From NCBI GenBank assembly GCA_036172665.1, contig JAYKNF010000025.1, positions 434,001 through 498,000 on the forward strand: DNA of 64,000 bases. The letters are read 5' to 3'. Positions 61,528 through 64,000 of this stretch are shown here, one piece after another. The translations under genes were made by a program, and so were the position numbers. The notes under the pieces are model-generated. The model searched no databases and was not told where the DNA came from. It worked only from the letters and a program-made list of their open reading frames with translations. Every line of letters starts with the position of its first letter. Position 1 is the stretch's first letter. Origin of the DNA: Prosopocoilus inquinatus. Lineage: Eukaryota; Arthropoda; Insecta; Coleoptera; Lucanidae.

Positions 61528-64000
61528 AATAACATGTTAGATAAGTAAGGATCGTTTAGATACATCACAGGAACAACGCTAATGCGTGTTGTTTCGTTTA
61601 AAACTATTTCCAGCTTCTGCTGCGTGCGAAAATTTCGTATCTCACATCAGAGTTACTAGAGTCCATCGAAACGTCAAATAACATGATAGGTGAGTAAGGA
61701 TCGATTAGATACATCACAGGAACAACGCTAATGCGAGTTGTTTCATTTAAAACTATTTCCAGCTTCTGCTGCGTCCGATAATTTCGTATCTCACATCAGA
61801 GTTACTGGAGTCCATCCAAACGTCAAATAACATGATAGATGAGTAAGGATCGATTAGATACATCACAGGAACAACGCTAATGCGTGTTGTTTCATTTAAA
61901 ACTATTTCCAGCTTCTGCTGCGTCCGAAAATTTCGTATCTCACATCAGAGTTACTGGAGTCCATCGAAACGTCAAATTACATAGTAGATAAGTAAGGATC
62001 GATTAGATACATCACAGGAACAACGCTAATACGTGTTGTTTCGTTCAAAATTATTTATAGCTTCTGCTGCGTCCGAGAACTTTGTATCTCACACCAGAGT
62101 TACTGGAGTCCATTCAAACGTCAAATAACATGATAGATGAGTAAGGACCGATTAGATACATCACAGGAACAACGCTAATACGTGTTGTTTCGTTTAAAAC
62201 TATTTCCAGTTTCTGCTGCGTCCGAAAACGTCGTATCTCACATCAGACTTACTGGAGACCATCCAAGCGTCAAATAACATGTTAGATAAGTAAAGATCGT
62301 TTAGATACATCACAGGAACAACGCTAATGCGTGTTGTTTCGTTTAAAACTATTTCCAGCTTCTGCTGCGTCCGAAAACGTCGTATCTCACATCAGAGTTA
62401 CTGGAGTGCATCCAAACGTCAAATAACATGATACATAAGTAAGGATCGATTAGATACAGCACAGGAACAACGCTAATACGTGTTGTTTCGATTAAAACTA
62501 TTTCTAGCTCCTGCTGCGTCCAATAACTTTGTATCTCACATCAGACTTACTGGAGTCCATCGAAACGCCAAATAACATGATAGATGAGTAAGGATCGATT
62601 AGATACATCACAGGAACAACGCTAATGCGTGTTGTTTCGTTTAAAACTATTTCCAGCTTCTGCTGCGTCCGAAAACGTCGTATCTCACATCAGAGCTACT
62701 GGAGTCCGTCCAAACGTCAAATAACATGATAGATGAGTAAGGATCGATTAGATACAGCACAGGAACAACGCTAATACGTGTTGTTTCGATTAAAACTATT
62801 TCTAGCTCCTGCTGCGTCCAAAAACTTTGCATCTCACATCAGACTTACTGGAGTCCATCGAAACGCCAAATAACATGATAGATGAGTAAGGATCGATTAG
62901 TTACATCACAGGAACAACGCTAATATGTGTTGTTTCGTTTAAAACTATTTCCAGCTGCTGCTGCTTCCGAAAATTTCGTATCTCACATTAGAGTTACTGT
63001 AGTCCATCGAAACGTCAAATAACATAGTAGCTAAGTAAGGATCGATTAGATACATCACAGGAACAACGCTAATACGTGTTGTTTCGTTCAAAACTATTTC
63101 CAGCTTCTGCTGCGTCCGAAAACGTCGTATCTCACATCAGAGCTACTGGAGTCCGTCCAAACGTCAAATAACATGATAGATGAGTAAGGATCGATTAGTT
63201 ACATCACAGGAACAACGCTAATATGTGTTGTTTCGTTTAAAACTATTTCCAGCTACTGCTGCTTCCGAAAATTTCGTATCTCACATTAGAGTTACTGGAG
63301 TCCATCGAAACGTCAAATAACATAGTAGCTAAGTAAGGATCAATTAGATACATCACAGGAACAACGCTAATACGTGTTGTTTCGTTCAAAAGTATTTCCA
63401 GCTTCTGCTGCGTCCAAAAACTTTGTATCTCACATCAGAGTTACTGGAGTCCATCCAAACGTCAAATAACATGATAGATGAGTAAGGATCAATTAGATAC
63501 AACACAGGAACAACGCAAATACGTGTTGTTTCGTTTAAAACTATTTCCAGCTTCTGCTGCGTCCGAAAACGTCGTATCTCACATCAGAGTTACTGGAGTG
63601 CATCGAAACGTCAAATAACATGATAGATAAGTAAGGATCGATTAGATACATCACAGGAACAACGCTAATGCGTGTTGTTTCGTTTAAAACTATTTCCAGC
63701 TTCTGCTGCGTCCGAAAACGTCGTATCTCACATCAGAGCTACTGGAGTCCGTCCAAACGTCAAATAACATGATAGATGAGTAAGGATCGATTAGTTACAT
63801 CACAGGAACAACGCTAATATGTGTTGTTTCGTTTAAAACTATTTCCAGCTACTGCTGCTTCCGAAAATTTCGTATCTCACATTAGAGTTACTGGAGTCCA
63901 TCGAAACGTCAAATAACATAGTAGCTAAGTAAGGATCGATTAGATACATCACAGGAACAACGCTAATACGTGTTGTTTCGTTCAAAATTATTTCCAGCTT

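Larger units (their letters stand above)
1..64000. repeat. Satellite array of 149-bp monomers (whole window)
   Basis: The motif aataacatg recurs every 149 bp from position 1 to 63912, always on the same strand. Summing the intervals gives 437 monomers plus an 89-bp partial one, with all length deviations falling in a few recurrent classes (133, 76, 148, 147, 146, 118, 150 bp). No stretch over about 100 bp fails to align with the monomer, so there is no room for an inserted gene or transposon. Both edges lie inside the array. Arrays of this size are typical of eukaryotic centromeric or pericentromeric heterochromatin; I do not recognise the family and cannot name the species. Function, if any, is inferred to be structural. 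Confidence 0.98.
57237..64000 (+). repeat. Higher-order block 12, 45 monomers plus partial
   Basis: Copies block 11 to about 59538, then becomes irregular: a scrambled box near 59669, a 118-bp monomer (61260), a 150-bp monomer (61378), and a stretch 61439-62330 matching 47280-48170. A 596-bp (4-monomer) repeat occupies the end, about 63111-63380 recurring at 63707-63976. The final unit is cut by the window edge. Confidence 0.75.

Noticed and set aside
62647..62832. Minus-strand 61-codon frame near the right end, and the 63-codon frame at 18053-18244
   Set aside because: Same origin as the others: chance absence of stops in particular subtypes. The 18053 frame is longer because it crosses a 148-bp unit, which changes phase.
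1..64000. CRISPR-like array
   Set aside because: There are no unique spacers between repeats; the whole 149-bp unit repeats, and no cas genes are present.
1..64000. Transposable element, virus or gene embedded in the array
   Set aside because: The monomer count explains every base between 1 and 63911; no interval is left over for foreign DNA.
1..64000. Telomeric or rDNA-spacer identity
   Set aside because: No telomere-type short repeat and no rRNA sequence is visible; the 149-bp unit resembles neither.

Overview
The window is satellite DNA from end to end: one uninterrupted, head-to-tail tandem array of a 149-bp monomer (about 40% G+C). Every monomer lies in the same orientation. I see no gene, RNA gene, transposon, inversion or unique-sequence island. 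Position 1 is a monomer start in the phase used here (unit position 1 = the first a of aataacatg). The last monomer, from 63912, is cut off after 89 bp, so the array continues past both edges. By my count there are 437 monomers plus the partial one: about 398 of 149 bp, 13 of 133 bp, 13 of 76 bp, 8 of 148 bp, 2 of 147 bp, and one each of 146, 118 and 150 bp. These lengths account for the distance 1-63911 exactly. An array this long points to eukaryotic heterochromatin, centromeric or pericentromeric, read through by long-read assembly. I do not recognise the satellite family or the species. CpG is not depleted in the monomer, which fits a genome with little cytosine methylation (many invertebrates, for example), but that is inference.

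Above the monomer there is strong higher-order structure. A 76-bp truncated monomer (unit positions 68-140 missing) recurs 13 times and divides the window into blocks starting at 1, 3485, 9355, 15821, 19307, 25325, 30892, 35123, 38610, 51303, 53972 and 57237. They hold 24, 40, 44, 24, 41, 38, 29, 24, 86, 19, 23 and 45 monomers. Those at 53614 and 56879 are treated as lying inside blocks. Blocks are mosaics joined in register, so block lengths differ by whole monomers after correction for the known short forms.

Region by region: 1-21.4 kb holds older blocks with nested tandem duplications (894 bp near 4.8-6.3 kb, 1788 bp near 9.5-12.8 kb). 21.4-28.5 kb is a patchwork of the same pieces, including a 1787-bp duplication. 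28.5-40.1 kb copies 1.1-4.9 kb followed by 13.3-21.4 kb, as if a 20-kb segment had been duplicated and had lost 55 monomers. 40.6-46.8 kb is a tandem pair of 3113-bp copies with no difference in the parts I compared, plus a partial third copy to 47.7 kb. 51.0-59.5 kb holds three copies of a 2.1-kb module at spacings of 2669 and 3265 bp. 59.6-64 kb carries more private variants and the only 118-bp and 150-bp monomers, and may lie nearer an edge of the array.

Short open frames (longest 85 codons, minus strand) are by-products of the repeat. There are no genes to work together; the content is structural DNA shaped by unequal exchange and gene conversion.
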